A stretch of DNA of 61,661 bases from Akkermansia sp. (GTDB lineage: Bacteria; Verrucomicrobiota; Verrucomicrobiia; Verrucomicrobiales; Akkermansiaceae): NCBI GenBank assembly GCA_017399165.1, contig JAFQEF010000080.1:1-61661 (forward strand), in the 5' to 3' direction. This document shows positions 17,231-25,406 of this stretch, in pieces. Within the stretch, counting starts at the first letter, position 1. Every line of letters begins with the position of its first letter. A program made the position numbers and the translations under genes. The notes under the pieces were generated by a model. The model was not told the origin of the DNA and did no database searches. It saw only the letters and a program-made list of their open reading frames with translations.

Positions 17231-18199
17231 ATGAAACACCTGTTTCTCATCATCTCCGTGATATCAGGGCTGAGCCTGCTCAGCCCCGTGAACGCTGCTA
17301 CCATACGCGGTGGCTCCTCCGGCAAGGCTGTGGAGGCAGAGCTGAAACGCCGCAGCAGACTGGTGCCCCGCGTATCCTCCGAAACCCTTAAAAAGGTGGA
17401 TGATGATGCCCTGCGCAAAGCAGCTATCAAGGCGGGCCCCCTTAAACCCAGCATAGACCAAAGCCACCGCAGCAATTTTCCGGATCCCAAAAAAGTGCCC
17501 ACGCCTAAGCGGCCGGGGGCGTATCCATGGCATTATGATATAACAGCTACCTATTTTTATATAGGCGAGCTGCCCACAAAAAACAATCCTACGCCCAACA
17601 CCGCCAGCAGTTGGGACAGTGCTTGGGATGACAACTACGGCGGCTTTGATGACCCCAATCCGGCCAACCGTTGCCCACGCACCTATTGTCCCAAGGGGTT
17701 TATACCCAAGCTTAATCCGTTCTATGTAGCCCTGCCCTATAATGATATTCAGAAGGGAGGCCCCAAGCCGGAGGCGGCTCGCGTTATCCCTTGGTACCGC
17801 AGAGATAAGGAGGGCAAGTATGAGTCCGTTTGCCGTGGCATGTGGGTGCAGATATATTACAACGGCAAGTACTGCTTTGCCCAGTGGGAGGATTGCGGCC
17901 CCTTTGTGACGGACGATTGGCAATACGTTTTTGGTGGGGCCCGCCCCAAAAATGAGAAAAACAACGCTGCCGGTATAGATATTTCCCCCGCCGTGAGAGA
18001 CTACCTGGGTATACCCGGTGGCATGGCCAAGGTGCACTGGCGATTTGTGGATTTTCATTTAGTGCCCGGTGGGCCATGGGCCAAGTTCGGCAAGGATAAC
18101 CCCTTTGTCAACCCCGCACTGCGCAAGGCCATCCAAAAATATGAGTTAAAACAACGCAACATCCATGCCCTCAACAAGGGCAAGTACAGCTCACGCTAA
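17231..18199 (+). CDS. Secreted double-psi beta-barrel (RlpA-like) protein
   Basis: About 322 residues with a signal peptide (MKHLFLIISVISGLSLLSP, cleaved near VNA). The mature C-terminal half has YVALPYNDI, then CFAQWEDCGPF, YVFGGARP and GIDISPAVRDYLG, the order of motifs seen in double-psi beta-barrel folds of RlpA or lytic-transglycosylase-like enzymes. Such proteins act on peptidoglycan, but I cannot show activity here. The Cys-rich segment CPRTYCPKGF may form disulphides. The start follows nadB by 10 nt, so the two may be co-transcribed. Conserved relatives are expected in Akkermansia-type bacteria (from memory). Confidence 0.6.
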   Translation: MKHLFLIISVISGLSLLSPVNAATIRGGSSGKAVEAELKRRSRLVPRVSSETLKKVDDDALRKAAIKAGPLKPSIDQSHRSNFPDPKKVPTPKRPGAYPWHYDITATYFYIGELPTKNNPTPNTASSWDSAWDDNYGGFDDPNPANRCPRTYCPKGFIPKLNPFYVALPYNDIQKGGPKPEAARVIPWYRRDKEGKYESVCRGMWVQIYYNGKYCFAQWEDCGPFVTDDWQYVFGGARPKNEKNNAAGIDISPAVRDYLGIPGGMAKVHWRFVDFHLVPGGPWAKFGKDNPFVNPALRKAIQKYELKQRNIHALNKGKYSSR

Positions 18200-18227
18200 A
18201 ACAGTTTGAAAATCTTTTTTAAATTAC

Positions 18228-18256
18228 TTGACAAGGTTCCGGCAGAATGTTACCAT
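18228..18256 (+). promoter_or_regulatory. Promoter of the candidate RNA upstream of the Abi gene
   Basis: TTGACA (18228-18233), 17-bp spacer, TACCAT (18251-18256). The predicted start is near 18263, about 140 nt before the Abi start codon. Confidence 0.6.
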
Positions 18257-18262
18257 GCCCTT

Positions 18263-18380
18263 GGCTCGGTGGTTCTCGCCACACATGTGACGGGACGCTG
18301 CATTGCGTGCGGCGCACAAATCCACGATTTTTACTATCGACCTCCGTGCAATTGATCACTGCATCGGGGGTCGATTCTTT
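18263..18380 (+). ncRNA. Candidate structured small RNA or leader of the Abi/HEPN gene
   Basis: A stretch of about 118 nt lies between a TTGACA-17-TACCAT promoter and a hairpin with a T-rich tail. It can fold into three hairpins: GTGG/CCAC at 18269-18282, CGCTGCA/TGCGGCG at 18296-18314 (7 bp, one G-U), and a terminator-like stem ATCGACC/GGTCGAT at 18336-18375 followed by TCTTTT. No open frame of useful length is present. I recall reports that AbiF-type HEPN proteins are paired with an adjacent structured RNA acting as antitoxin, and this arrangement fits. Transcription is predicted, not shown. Confidence 0.55.
18336..18380 (+). terminator. Terminator/attenuator before the Abi gene
   Basis: Stem ATCGACC (18336-18342) with GGTCGAT (18369-18375), extended by an inner TGCA/TGCA pairing, then TTCTTTTCT. 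It would end the upstream RNA before the Abi start codon at 18405. Confidence 0.65.
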
Positions 18381-18404
18381 TCTATAAATCCTTAGAATTC
18401 TTTC

Positions 18405-19424
18405 ATGCTTCAGGAATTTAAGAGTTTTCGAGAGCAAGCTGAATTAATGTTACAACGTGGCATTAGTGGCCCGGTTGAACAAAGCAAAGACGATTTGATT
18501 AAAGAGCTGGAAAGAAATCTGCGGTTTATTAATTATTACAGACTTTCAGCCTATTGGTACCCTTTTCGACAAACAAGAAATGAAAAAGGCGTAACAATAA
18601 CAGAAAGCTCCGTTATACCCGGTACAAAATGGATAGATGTACGCAATCTATACATGTTTGACCGCCGACTCAGACAGCTTATTTTTGATGCAATCGCACG
18701 CATTGAAATTGCATTGAGAACCCAATTGGCTCATGTATGGGCCAAACAAACCGGCAGAATCAACCCGCAAGGCAGAACCAACAGTTACAAAAACAGTTTT
18801 GACGAAATACAATCTACACTCGAGCTCGTGGATGGCTATTACAGCAAAAGTAAAACGGACTGGGCTATTTTCGGAAAAAAGGGACTATGTATATCACATG
18901 CTAAAGATTTACCTGTATGGGTTTTCGTTGAATTTACAACCTTCGGCAACCTCGAAAAATTACTAACAAAAGGACTAAAGCGGCAAGTTGTCCGCGAGAT
19001 AGCCCACAATATGGGCATAGATGAAGCAGATTTCTTTTTATCCGGCGTTAAATTACTTAAGGATGTACGCAATACCTGCGCCCACCAAGGCAGAATATGG
19101 AATACACGCTGGCTAAGCAAAAATAAGGACGCAATCCTCCGCGACCCCAGCGCTGATACCTTATGGGAGCAAGCATGTGCCGATAGCCAACCTCTATTAC
19201 AAGGTAAAGACAAAACAGCTGCCGTTTTAACTTTTTGTAATGTCATTCTGCAAACCGTTGCTCCTAATAGTCAATGGGGTGAACGAGTTGTTGACTTAAT
19301 TCAGAAAACAAATATAGCGGGCATCATGATTCCCAAGGCTATAGGATTCAATTCTTCTCTCTGGTATCAGCATCCGTTATGGAATATTGCCACCGTTAAA
19401 CAAACTGCAAATCATGTACAATAA
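18405..19424 (+). CDS. Abi_2 family abortive-infection protein with two HEPN motifs
   Basis: A 339-residue protein of the AbiD/AbiF (Abi_2) family. The N-terminal FINYYRLSAYWYPFR block and the AIARIEIALRTQLAH helix are family hallmarks. Two RxxxxH motifs are visible, R105-TQLA-H110 and R222-NTCA-H227, the active-site signature of HEPN ribonucleases. The likely role is RNA cleavage that stops growth during phage infection. A candidate structured RNA with its own promoter and terminator lies directly upstream. The gene has lower GC than its neighbours and sits between nadB-unit genes and a folate gene, overlapping the latter by 11 nt, which suggests insertion by transfer. No DNA-binding antitoxin protein is nearby. 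Confidence 0.88.
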   Translation: MLQEFKSFREQAELMLQRGISGPVEQSKDDLIKELERNLRFINYYRLSAYWYPFRQTRNEKGVTITESSVIPGTKWIDVRNLYMFDRRLRQLIFDAIARIEIALRTQLAHVWAKQTGRINPQGRTNSYKNSFDEIQSTLELVDGYYSKSKTDWAIFGKKGLCISHAKDLPVWVFVEFTTFGNLEKLLTKGLKRQVVREIAHNMGIDEADFFLSGVKLLKDVRNTCAHQGRIWNTRWLSKNKDAILRDPSADTLWEQACADSQPLLQGKDKTAAVLTFCNVILQTVAPNSQWGERVVDLIQKTNIAGIMIPKAIGFNSSLWYQHPLWNIATVKQTANHVQ

Positions 19425-20394
19425 TCTTATTTTTGACTGGTCGGGCACATTGTGCGATGACATGGCGCTCACCATAGAGGCCACCAATTACGTGCTGGCA
19501 CAATATAACCGTGAACCGTTGGATCGCAAGGCCTTCCGCAACGAGTTTCAGCTACCGTACCCGGATTACTATGCCGTCAAAATACCCGAGGCCAAGCTGG
19601 AGGATTTGGAGAATTATTATCGCCATGCCTTTGACCACTCTGCCACAGGGGTAACATTGATACCCCACGCCAAGGAGTTTGTGCAATTCTGCCGCGCACG
19701 CGGGATACGCTGTTTCATCCTCACCAGTATGGATCCCAAAGCCTTCCGTGAGCAAGCCACCCAACTGGGCATGTGGGATTACTTTGAGCATATTCACTCA
19801 GGCATTCACAACAAGGAGCATTATATTGCCACGTTGATGAAGCAACACGGACTCAACCCGGCAGAAACCGCCTTTGTCGGCGATATGCAGCACGATGTAC
19901 GCGCTGCCCACTGTGCCGGCATTACAGGCATCGGCGTGCTCACCGGCTACAACAACCCCACCCAACTGGCAGAGGCAGAGCCGGACCTCATGGTGCCCAA
20001 CCTCGCAGCCCTGCGTGCCATCATATCCCGCACGCCTGCACCACAGCAAGACACTATTCACCTCAACGGGCTGGAGCTCATGTGCCGCATCGGTGTACCG
20101 GAGGAAGAGCGCGCCACGCCGCAGCGGCTCACAGCCAATATCACCCTGACCAGCCCCTGCCCCTTTACCGGCATGGGAGAAGATATTGAGCGCACCATCA
20201 ATTACCACACACTCTCCCTGCGCTTGGCTGAGCTAGCCGCAGCAGAACCAACCGTGTTGCTGGAAACCTTGGCACACAAGCTTGCCACCTGCTGTGTGCA
20301 AGAGTTCGGCGCCCCGCAAGCCACAGTTGAGCTGCATAAATATATTCTACCTCAACTCCAATCTACTGCCGTGCGCACGGTGGTGCAACGATAA
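19414..20394 (+). CDS. folB: Fusion of HAD phosphatase and dihydroneopterin aldolase
   Basis: About 326 residues in two parts. Residues 1-200 are a HAD hydrolase: motif I FDWSGTLCDD, motif II CFILTSMD, and the acidic motif FVGDMQHDVRAAHCAG. The second Asp of the usual DxD is Ser, a variant also seen in some HAD subfamilies. Residues about 212-326 are a FolB-type domain: LNGLELMCRIGVPEEER, NYHTLSLRLAEL and LLETLAHKLA. FolB converts dihydroneopterin to 6-hydroxymethyl-dihydropterin in folate synthesis. The phosphatase half could remove phosphate from dihydroneopterin phosphate, the step just before; this is my inference. The start ATG 19414 lies inside the end of the Abi gene. Confidence 0.85.
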   Translation: MYNNLIFDWSGTLCDDMALTIEATNYVLAQYNREPLDRKAFRNEFQLPYPDYYAVKIPEAKLEDLENYYRHAFDHSATGVTLIPHAKEFVQFCRARGIRCFILTSMDPKAFREQATQLGMWDYFEHIHSGIHNKEHYIATLMKQHGLNPAETAFVGDMQHDVRAAHCAGITGIGVLTGYNNPTQLAEAEPDLMVPNLAALRAIISRTPAPQQDTIHLNGLELMCRIGVPEEERATPQRLTANITLTSPCPFTGMGEDIERTINYHTLSLRLAELAAAEPTVLLETLAHKLATCCVQEFGAPQATVELHKYILPQLQSTAVRTVVQR

Positions 20395-20407
20395 CACGCA
20401 CACGGGC

Positions 20408-21097
20408 TTAATCACAAAGCGCCTTTACGCCCGCTACAAAAGGAGTTATCAGGGTATATACCGTGCTGCCCACCACAGTTACGGGTACATCCACCCCTAC
20501 AAAAAGCAAGGCTGTCAGCGGAACTTTATACAAAGCGTCTGCCCTGTAGCGCGTCCTGAATGACGTAAAGTCCGCCTCCCAAGAACCATCGGCAGCGCAG
20601 TACAAATGGTTTAAATGCCCGTTAGCGGAATAGGTACGCGGCGCAATCATGCTATCAGCATGCCGCCATTTCTTCACGGGCACGGGTTGGGCAACCGTGG
20701 CATCCCAATCGTCTGCCGTAATAAAAGGTTTTGTACCCGCATGCGGATCCGCAATGGTGGCACCCAATGCCACGGCAGCATCTTGCGGGGTCATCAAAAA
20801 ATACGTTGTTTCGGTAAAACAATCATCCTCGGTACGAAGGGTCCAATCACTCAAGGAATTACTGGAAAGCGGCCCTATGGCACAGGCCAATACATAGCAG
20901 CCCTCTTGGCAGAACTTTTCTATAACCGGCATATAATACAAATCACCAACCTTATAACAGCATGGCGATTGAACCTCCCCGCCACGGGGACGATAGGGTA
21001 TATTCTCCCAGCAAAAAATAGAGGTTACAGAAAAAACGCATGAGGCTTGCATTAATGCCAGCCCCACAGGTATAATGCTTTTAATAAGTTTTTGCAT
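20408..21097 (-). CDS. Secreted or membrane-attached protein of unknown function
   Basis: A 229-residue protein with an N-terminal export signal; the sequence ALMQASC could be an imperfect lipobox, so a lipoprotein is possible. The middle has several Cys residues and no recognised domain, and the C-terminus is hydrophobic (VPLTALLFVGVDVPVTVVGS). It begins directly at the lpxB stop codon (a 1-nt overlap at 21097), so it is probably in the lpxB transcript. It faces the folB fusion gene with only 13 nt between their ends. I do not assign a function. Confidence 0.6.
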   Translation of the reverse strand: MQKLIKSIIPVGLALMQASCVFSVTSIFCWENIPYRPRGGEVQSPCCYKVGDLYYMPVIEKFCQEGCYVLACAIGPLSSNSLSDWTLRTEDDCFTETTYFLMTPQDAAVALGATIADPHAGTKPFITADDWDATVAQPVPVKKWRHADSMIAPRTYSANGHLNHLYCAADGSWEADFTSFRTRYRADALYKVPLTALLFVGVDVPVTVVGSTVYTLITPFVAGVKALCD

Positions 21098-22212
21098 TAC
21101 TTAAAAAGCGACATCAAAGCCTCTGCGGCTTTACCGGCCGCACCACCGTGCCCCAGCAAATCCATAGATTCTTTCATGCCGGCAAGCACCTGCTCGCGGG
21201 TCTCGGGGGTGGTCAATTTCTCCAGCTCGGCAATGCAGTTCTGCACATTAAAGTCACCCTGAATCAGCTCCGTGGTAACAGGCTTATCAATAAGAATGTT
21301 AACCATGCCTATGTATTTAATGGTAAGGAGCATGCGGCCCAAAAGATACGTACCCCAAGACACTTTGTAAACCAACGCAAAGGGCAGTTCATGCAAGGCG
21401 GCTTCCAACGTAGCCGTGCCGGATGTCACCAATGCAGCCTCCGCGCGGTCCATCAAATCATGGTAGCTACCCAGCTGAATATTCACCACCTCTGCGGGTA
21501 TACGGGCATGGCGCACCATGCGGCGCATGCGCTCGGCCAGTTTCTCTGAGCTGGCTGCGGTTTCAAATCTCCACTCGGGGTGTTTGATCTGTAACTCTTT
21601 CACCACATCGAGGAAGATGGGGAAATGCTTTTCAATCTCGCGGCTGCGGCTACCGGGGAAAAGGCCAATGAGGCCCTTCTCCCTCACGCCGACACGGCGC
21701 GTTGCAAGGATATCATCCACCAGCGGGTGCCCCACAAACTCCGTGCGCAACCCGGCCTGCTCAAAGAGCGGCTTTTCAAAGGGGAAGGTGCACATCATGA
21801 GGTCGAGCATGTTGGCCAGCTTGGGGATGCGGTCTTTATGCCAAGCCCATACCATGGGGGCAATAAACCAAGCAATTTTAATGTTCGGGCAAAGCTTGTG
21901 CACGCGGTCTGCCAAGCGCTGGTTAAAGCCGGGGTAGTCAATCAACAACAAGCAATCCGGCTGCTCGGCCACAATGCGCTCTGTCATCTCCTTAAGGCGG
22001 CGTATAAAATAGCGGGCATGCTTCAGCACCTCCACCACGCCGATAACGGCCGCTTGGTCTGCCCAATCCTCCACCGCGGGTGCCAATGCATGCATGCGGT
22101 TACCACCCAGGCCTTCAAACTGAATATCGGGGCAACGGTTCATCAGCTCCTGCATCACAAGAGCCCCCTGTTTATCGCCACTTTTTTCACCGGCAATGAC
22201 AAAGAATTTCAT
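21097..22212 (-). CDS. lpxB: Lipid-A-disaccharide synthase
   Basis: A 371-residue GT19-family glycosyltransferase that joins UDP-diacylglucosamine and lipid X to make the lipid A disaccharide at the inner membrane. Conserved blocks are AGEKSGDKQGA, FEGLGGNRM, LLIDYPGFN, WFIAPMVWAWHKDR, FVGHPLVDD, GLFPGSRSREIEKHFP and SGTATLEAAL. A TTGCAA-17-TAAGAT promoter ends 6 nt before the ATG. The downstream partner is the unknown secreted protein. Confidence 0.95.
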   Translation of the reverse strand: MKFFVIAGEKSGDKQGALVMQELMNRCPDIQFEGLGGNRMHALAPAVEDWADQAAVIGVVEVLKHARYFIRRLKEMTERIVAEQPDCLLLIDYPGFNQRLADRVHKLCPNIKIAWFIAPMVWAWHKDRIPKLANMLDLMMCTFPFEKPLFEQAGLRTEFVGHPLVDDILATRRVGVREKGLIGLFPGSRSREIEKHFPIFLDVVKELQIKHPEWRFETAASSEKLAERMRRMVRHARIPAEVVNIQLGSYHDLMDRAEAALVTSGTATLEAALHELPFALVYKVSWGTYLLGRMLLTIKYIGMVNILIDKPVTTELIQGDFNVQNCIAELEKLTTPETREQVLAGMKESMDLLGHGGAAGKAAEALMSLFK

Positions 22213-22218
22213 GCCTGT

Positions 22219-22247
22219 ATCTTAACAGTTTTGCCCCCCACTTGCAA
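22219..22247 (-). promoter_or_regulatory. Promoter of lpxB
   Basis: Minus strand TTGCAA (22247-22242), 17-bp spacer, TAAGAT (22224-22219), then 6 nt to the ATG at 22212. Confidence 0.6.
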
Positions 22248-22267
22248 GCTATTTCAAGCATTCTCCA

Positions 22268-22305
22268 TAAAAATACCGGCGACAATGCAAATGCACTGCC
22301 GCCGG
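22268..22305 (-). terminator. Terminator of the cyd operon
   Basis: On the minus strand CCGGCG (22305-22300) pairs with CGCCGG (22281-22276), the stem continues inward through GCAGTGCA/TGCATTGT with G-U pairs, and TATTTTTA follows. Confidence 0.75.
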
Positions 22306-22333
22306 ATAGAGTGTTTGAAGCCGTGTATGTTTA

Positions 22334-23467
22334 TCAGTGTTCCTCTGTCTCTACAACAGTAATGGGCTCACAGTCCAAGGCGCGCCAAGCCCAAGCAATA
22401 TAAGCAATGACAAAGGGGATAATAAAGGAGACATATGTCATTGTTTTGAGGGTAAACAAGCTGGAGCTGCTATTCTCAATGGTGAGAGAACTCTGTAAAT
22501 CCGCCACAGAGGGGTAATAAGCCGTGTGGTTCCACCCCGCGCAAAGCAACAAGGCCAACACTACCAACACCGTACCCGGGCCGGCCAGCCAAAAAGCATA
22601 TTTCCACCCTAATATCCCCTTAAGCATGCCGCCCAACACCATGAGTACCCCCATCAATAACATGACCGTAACACCGGGCATGGCTTGCAGGTTGTGCAGG
22701 TACTTGTACGGCTCAAGATACACAGAGCCATCTGCCCCTACCGCAAACCCGACGGAGAACAACAAATATACCAACCACGTCAGGAAGAAGAGAAGGAAGA
22801 AACCGCTTTCCATCACCAAGCGCTTACGGCACATCTCCTTGAGGGGAGCATCTGCTATATTTTCTGCAAAATATAAACAAGCCAAAACACGAGTAAGCAG
22901 CAATACACTAATACCCAGCAACAGGTTTTGAGGCACCAGGGCGGCCTCCAGCCCATGCAGCGGGTTTACCCAAGAGGAGATAACCGGCATACCGGGGCTG
23001 GCCACAGCAGCCTTATTTACCACAAACTCTGCCCCGCTGAAGAACGTGCCCACGGCCGTACCTATCAACAAGGGACCCAGTATACCATTGAGCAACAAGA
23101 ACACACGGTAAGTATTAGTACCGAGCAAATTGCTGCGCTTGAGCTGAAACTCGTATGAAACAGCTTGCAACACAAAACACAACAAAATAAGTACCCATAC
23201 CCAGTATGCCCCGCCGAAACTGGTGCTGTAAAACAGCGGGAACGAGGCAAAGAACGCACCGCCGAATGTCACCAAGGTTGTAAAGGTGAGCTCCCACTTA
23301 CGCCCCGTTGCTAACAACAGCATGCGTCTTTGCTCCTCCGTTTTACCGAGCGTCCATATCAACGATTGGCCACCCTGAACAAACATCAGGAACACCAGTA
23401 ACGCCCCCAGCAAAGATACCAAGAACCACCAATAATGTTGTAAAAAAGAAATATCGTCCATAATCAT
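22334..23467 (-). CDS. cydB: Cytochrome bd quinol oxidase subunit II
   Basis: A 377-residue integral membrane protein with about nine hydrophobic helices, the partner of CydA in the high-affinity terminal oxidase that removes traces of oxygen. The N-terminal helix HYWWFLVSLLGALLVFLMFVQ and the motif LIWTLGKTEEQRR fit the CydB family. The start ATG overlaps the cydA stop by 4 nt (ATGA), indicating coupled translation. A hairpin terminator follows at 22305-22268. Confidence 0.93.
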   Translation of the reverse strand: MIMDDISFLQHYWWFLVSLLGALLVFLMFVQGGQSLIWTLGKTEEQRRMLLLATGRKWELTFTTLVTFGGAFFASFPLFYSTSFGGAYWVWVLILLCFVLQAVSYEFQLKRSNLLGTNTYRVFLLLNGILGPLLIGTAVGTFFSGAEFVVNKAAVASPGMPVISSWVNPLHGLEAALVPQNLLLGISVLLLTRVLACLYFAENIADAPLKEMCRKRLVMESGFFLLFFLTWLVYLLFSVGFAVGADGSVYLEPYKYLHNLQAMPGVTVMLLMGVLMVLGGMLKGILGWKYAFWLAGPGTVLVVLALLLCAGWNHTAYYPSVADLQSSLTIENSSSSLFTLKTMTYVSFIIPFVIAYIAWAWRALDCEPITVVETEEH

Positions 23468-25011
23468 GCAGCAGGTTTATCGGTTTCGGGGCCGGTGGCT
23501 ATGGCTTTGCCCATAATCCCCAACTCTGCCACCAGCAATAGAGTAAAGAGGAACAGGAAGATAAAGAAGGTAGTTTGAACAGCCCCTGTCTCCAGCCGGG
23601 AAATAGCGGCAACATTGGGCAACAAGCCCTGAATGGCCCACGGCTGGCGCCCTACCTCTGCCACAACCCAACCGGCTTGACTGGCCAGCCAAGCCAAGGG
23701 GATGGTGAGCACCACCCCCCATTGCACAAGCCGCCAACGCTCCACATGCTGCCGCAACACCAACAGCCCCGCAAATAATACAATGAAATACCCACCCAAT
23801 ATCACCATGATGCGGAAACTGTAAAAGGTAAGCGGCACCGGGGGCACTAAGTCTGCCGGGGATTTCAGGTACCCGTAACCAAAATAGGCAAAGTTCTCTC
23901 GCAATGCTTTTAAGGCTGCAGCTTTATCCTCGGCATCCTCGGCATCCCGATACTCGCCCAAGGCCTCAATCGCCTTGCGTCCGCGCAGCATTTTTTCCTC
24001 GGCAGAAAGCGCAACGGAGCCATCCGGCAGGGGGTAACCACCCTCCAATATGTTACGTATGCCCGGCACATAGCCATCTACCTTGTGAGTAGCAAGCACA
24101 GACAGCGCATACGGCATCTCGATATTGAGCAGCATTTTATCCTCCTCTGTGGGGGCAGCCCAATCCACCCCGGGGCGCAGCACACCAGCCATCACCAGCC
24201 CTTGCTGCGTGCCGCCCTCATACAAGCCCTCGGCAGCCGCCAGTTTCATGGGTTGCTGCTCTGCAATAATACGCCCGCTGTGGTGCCCGGTGTACGCCGT
24301 AAGCAAGGATGCCACCAACCCGAACCACGCCGCCACACGAATACTGGCATGCGCAAACTCTTTATGCCGCCCGCGCAACAAATACCAGCAACTCACACCC
24401 ACTACAAACACACAGCCCAGCACCCATGAGGACACTACCGTGTGGCAGAACTTGACCACCGCACCGCCGTTAAAGGCTACAGCAACAAAATCCACCATCT
24501 CGTTACGCACGGTATCCGGGTTAAACTCCATGCCCACGGGGTGCTGCATCCACGCATTAGCCACCAGAATCCACCAGGCAGATATTGTGGCACCGATAAT
24601 TGTTAACCAGGTGGAGGCCAAGTGTGCGCGCTTGCTCACTTTGTTCCACCCAAAATACATAACGGCAATAAAGGTACTCTCCATAAAGAAGGCCAAGATG
24701 CCCTCTATGGCCAACGGAGCCCCGAAAATATCGCCCACGAACCAGCTGTAATTGCTCCAGTTGGTACCAAACTCAAACTCCAGAATAATGCCCGTGGCAA
24801 CACCCATGGCAAAGTTGATACCGAAAAGTTTCATCCAGAACTTGGCCGTTTGTTTCCAAAACTCGCGCCCCGTGCGTACATAGAGCGTCTCCATAATGGC
24901 CATAACCACGCCCAACCCGAGCGTTAACGGCACAAACAACCAATGGTACATGGCTGTAAGCGCAAATTGCGCCCGCGACCAGTCCACCAATGATGCATCT
25001 ATCGCTTCCAT
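23464..25011 (-). CDS. cydA: Cytochrome bd quinol oxidase subunit I
   Basis: 515 residues holding the haems and the quinol site. Visible landmarks are His23 in TAMYHWLF, NAWMQHPVG, the KFCHT His (equivalent to the b558 ligand), the Met in YSFRIMVILG, and GRQPWAIQGLLP near the C-terminus. The periplasmic Q-loop is present at around residues 250-340 and is unusual in charge (EYRDAEDAEDKAA). It lies between the DUF4492 gene and cydB in one operon. The enzyme lets an anaerobe survive and respire at nanomolar oxygen. Confidence 0.95.
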   Translation of the reverse strand: MEAIDASLVDWSRAQFALTAMYHWLFVPLTLGLGVVMAIMETLYVRTGREFWKQTAKFWMKLFGINFAMGVATGIILEFEFGTNWSNYSWFVGDIFGAPLAIEGILAFFMESTFIAVMYFGWNKVSKRAHLASTWLTIIGATISAWWILVANAWMQHPVGMEFNPDTVRNEMVDFVAVAFNGGAVVKFCHTVVSSWVLGCVFVVGVSCWYLLRGRHKEFAHASIRVAAWFGLVASLLTAYTGHHSGRIIAEQQPMKLAAAEGLYEGGTQQGLVMAGVLRPGVDWAAPTEEDKMLLNIEMPYALSVLATHKVDGYVPGIRNILEGGYPLPDGSVALSAEEKMLRGRKAIEALGEYRDAEDAEDKAAALKALRENFAYFGYGYLKSPADLVPPVPLTFYSFRIMVILGGYFIVLFAGLLVLRQHVERWRLVQWGVVLTIPLAWLASQAGWVVAEVGRQPWAIQGLLPNVAAISRLETGAVQTTFFIFLFLFTLLLVAELGIMGKAIATGPETDKPAA

Positions 25012-25031
25012 TTGTAGTAATGTGTTTTTGT

Positions 25032-25241
25032 TTATTCTCCTGCTTTGCGTTCTGTCAGCTCGGTTGATACCGCCTCCCCTTTTTCTGCTGAATCTCCCTT
25101 AAGATAAGCAGGAAAGAAAAACGCCTTGAGTACCGCAAACATGATAAAAAGTTTGATTAAGATAATGCACCACAGAGTACGACCCAGTGTCATACCGCGA
25201 AAGCCCTCTATGTAAAAGCGCGCTATCCTCTTCAAAATCAT
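25032..25241 (-). CDS. DUF4492 small membrane protein of the cyd operon
   Basis: A 69-residue protein with one hydrophobic helix (LWCIILIKLFIMFAVLKAFFF) after a basic amphipathic N-terminus (LKRIARFYIEGFRGM). The motif FYxxGFRxMTLGRTLW is that of DUF4492 proteins found just upstream of cydA in Bacteroidota. A role as an accessory subunit or assembly factor of cytochrome bd is likely but not proven. A TTGCCA-16-TATAAT promoter ends 6 nt before the ATG. The gap to cydA is 20 nt. Confidence 0.85.
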   Translation of the reverse strand: MILKRIARFYIEGFRGMTLGRTLWCIILIKLFIMFAVLKAFFFPAYLKGDSAEKGEAVSTELTERKAGE

Positions 25242-25247
25242 ACTGAC

Positions 25248-25275
25248 ATTATAGCTATTTGAATTACTTTGGCAA
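25248..25275 (-). promoter_or_regulatory. Promoter of the DUF4492-cydA-cydB operon
   Basis: Minus strand TTGCCA (25275-25270), 16-bp spacer, consensus TATAAT (25253-25248). The transcription start is expected at or next to the ATG at 25241. Confidence 0.65.
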
Positions 25276-25322
25276 GAAAAAACGACATTCCCTCACTTTT
25301 TATACAAAATAACATTTTTTAC

Positions 25323-25351
25323 TTGTTTTCCTATAAGGGGTGTAGTATATG
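25323..25351 (+). promoter_or_regulatory. Promoter of the zinc-ribbon membrane protein gene
   Basis: TTGTTT (25323-25328), 17-bp spacer, TATATG (25346-25351). It is divergent from the cyd promoter, 47 bp away. Confidence 0.45.
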
Positions 25352-25406
25352 AATAGCGTCTCTATTATTCAGAATGATCACAAAACAACTCACATTATTT
25401 CACACC

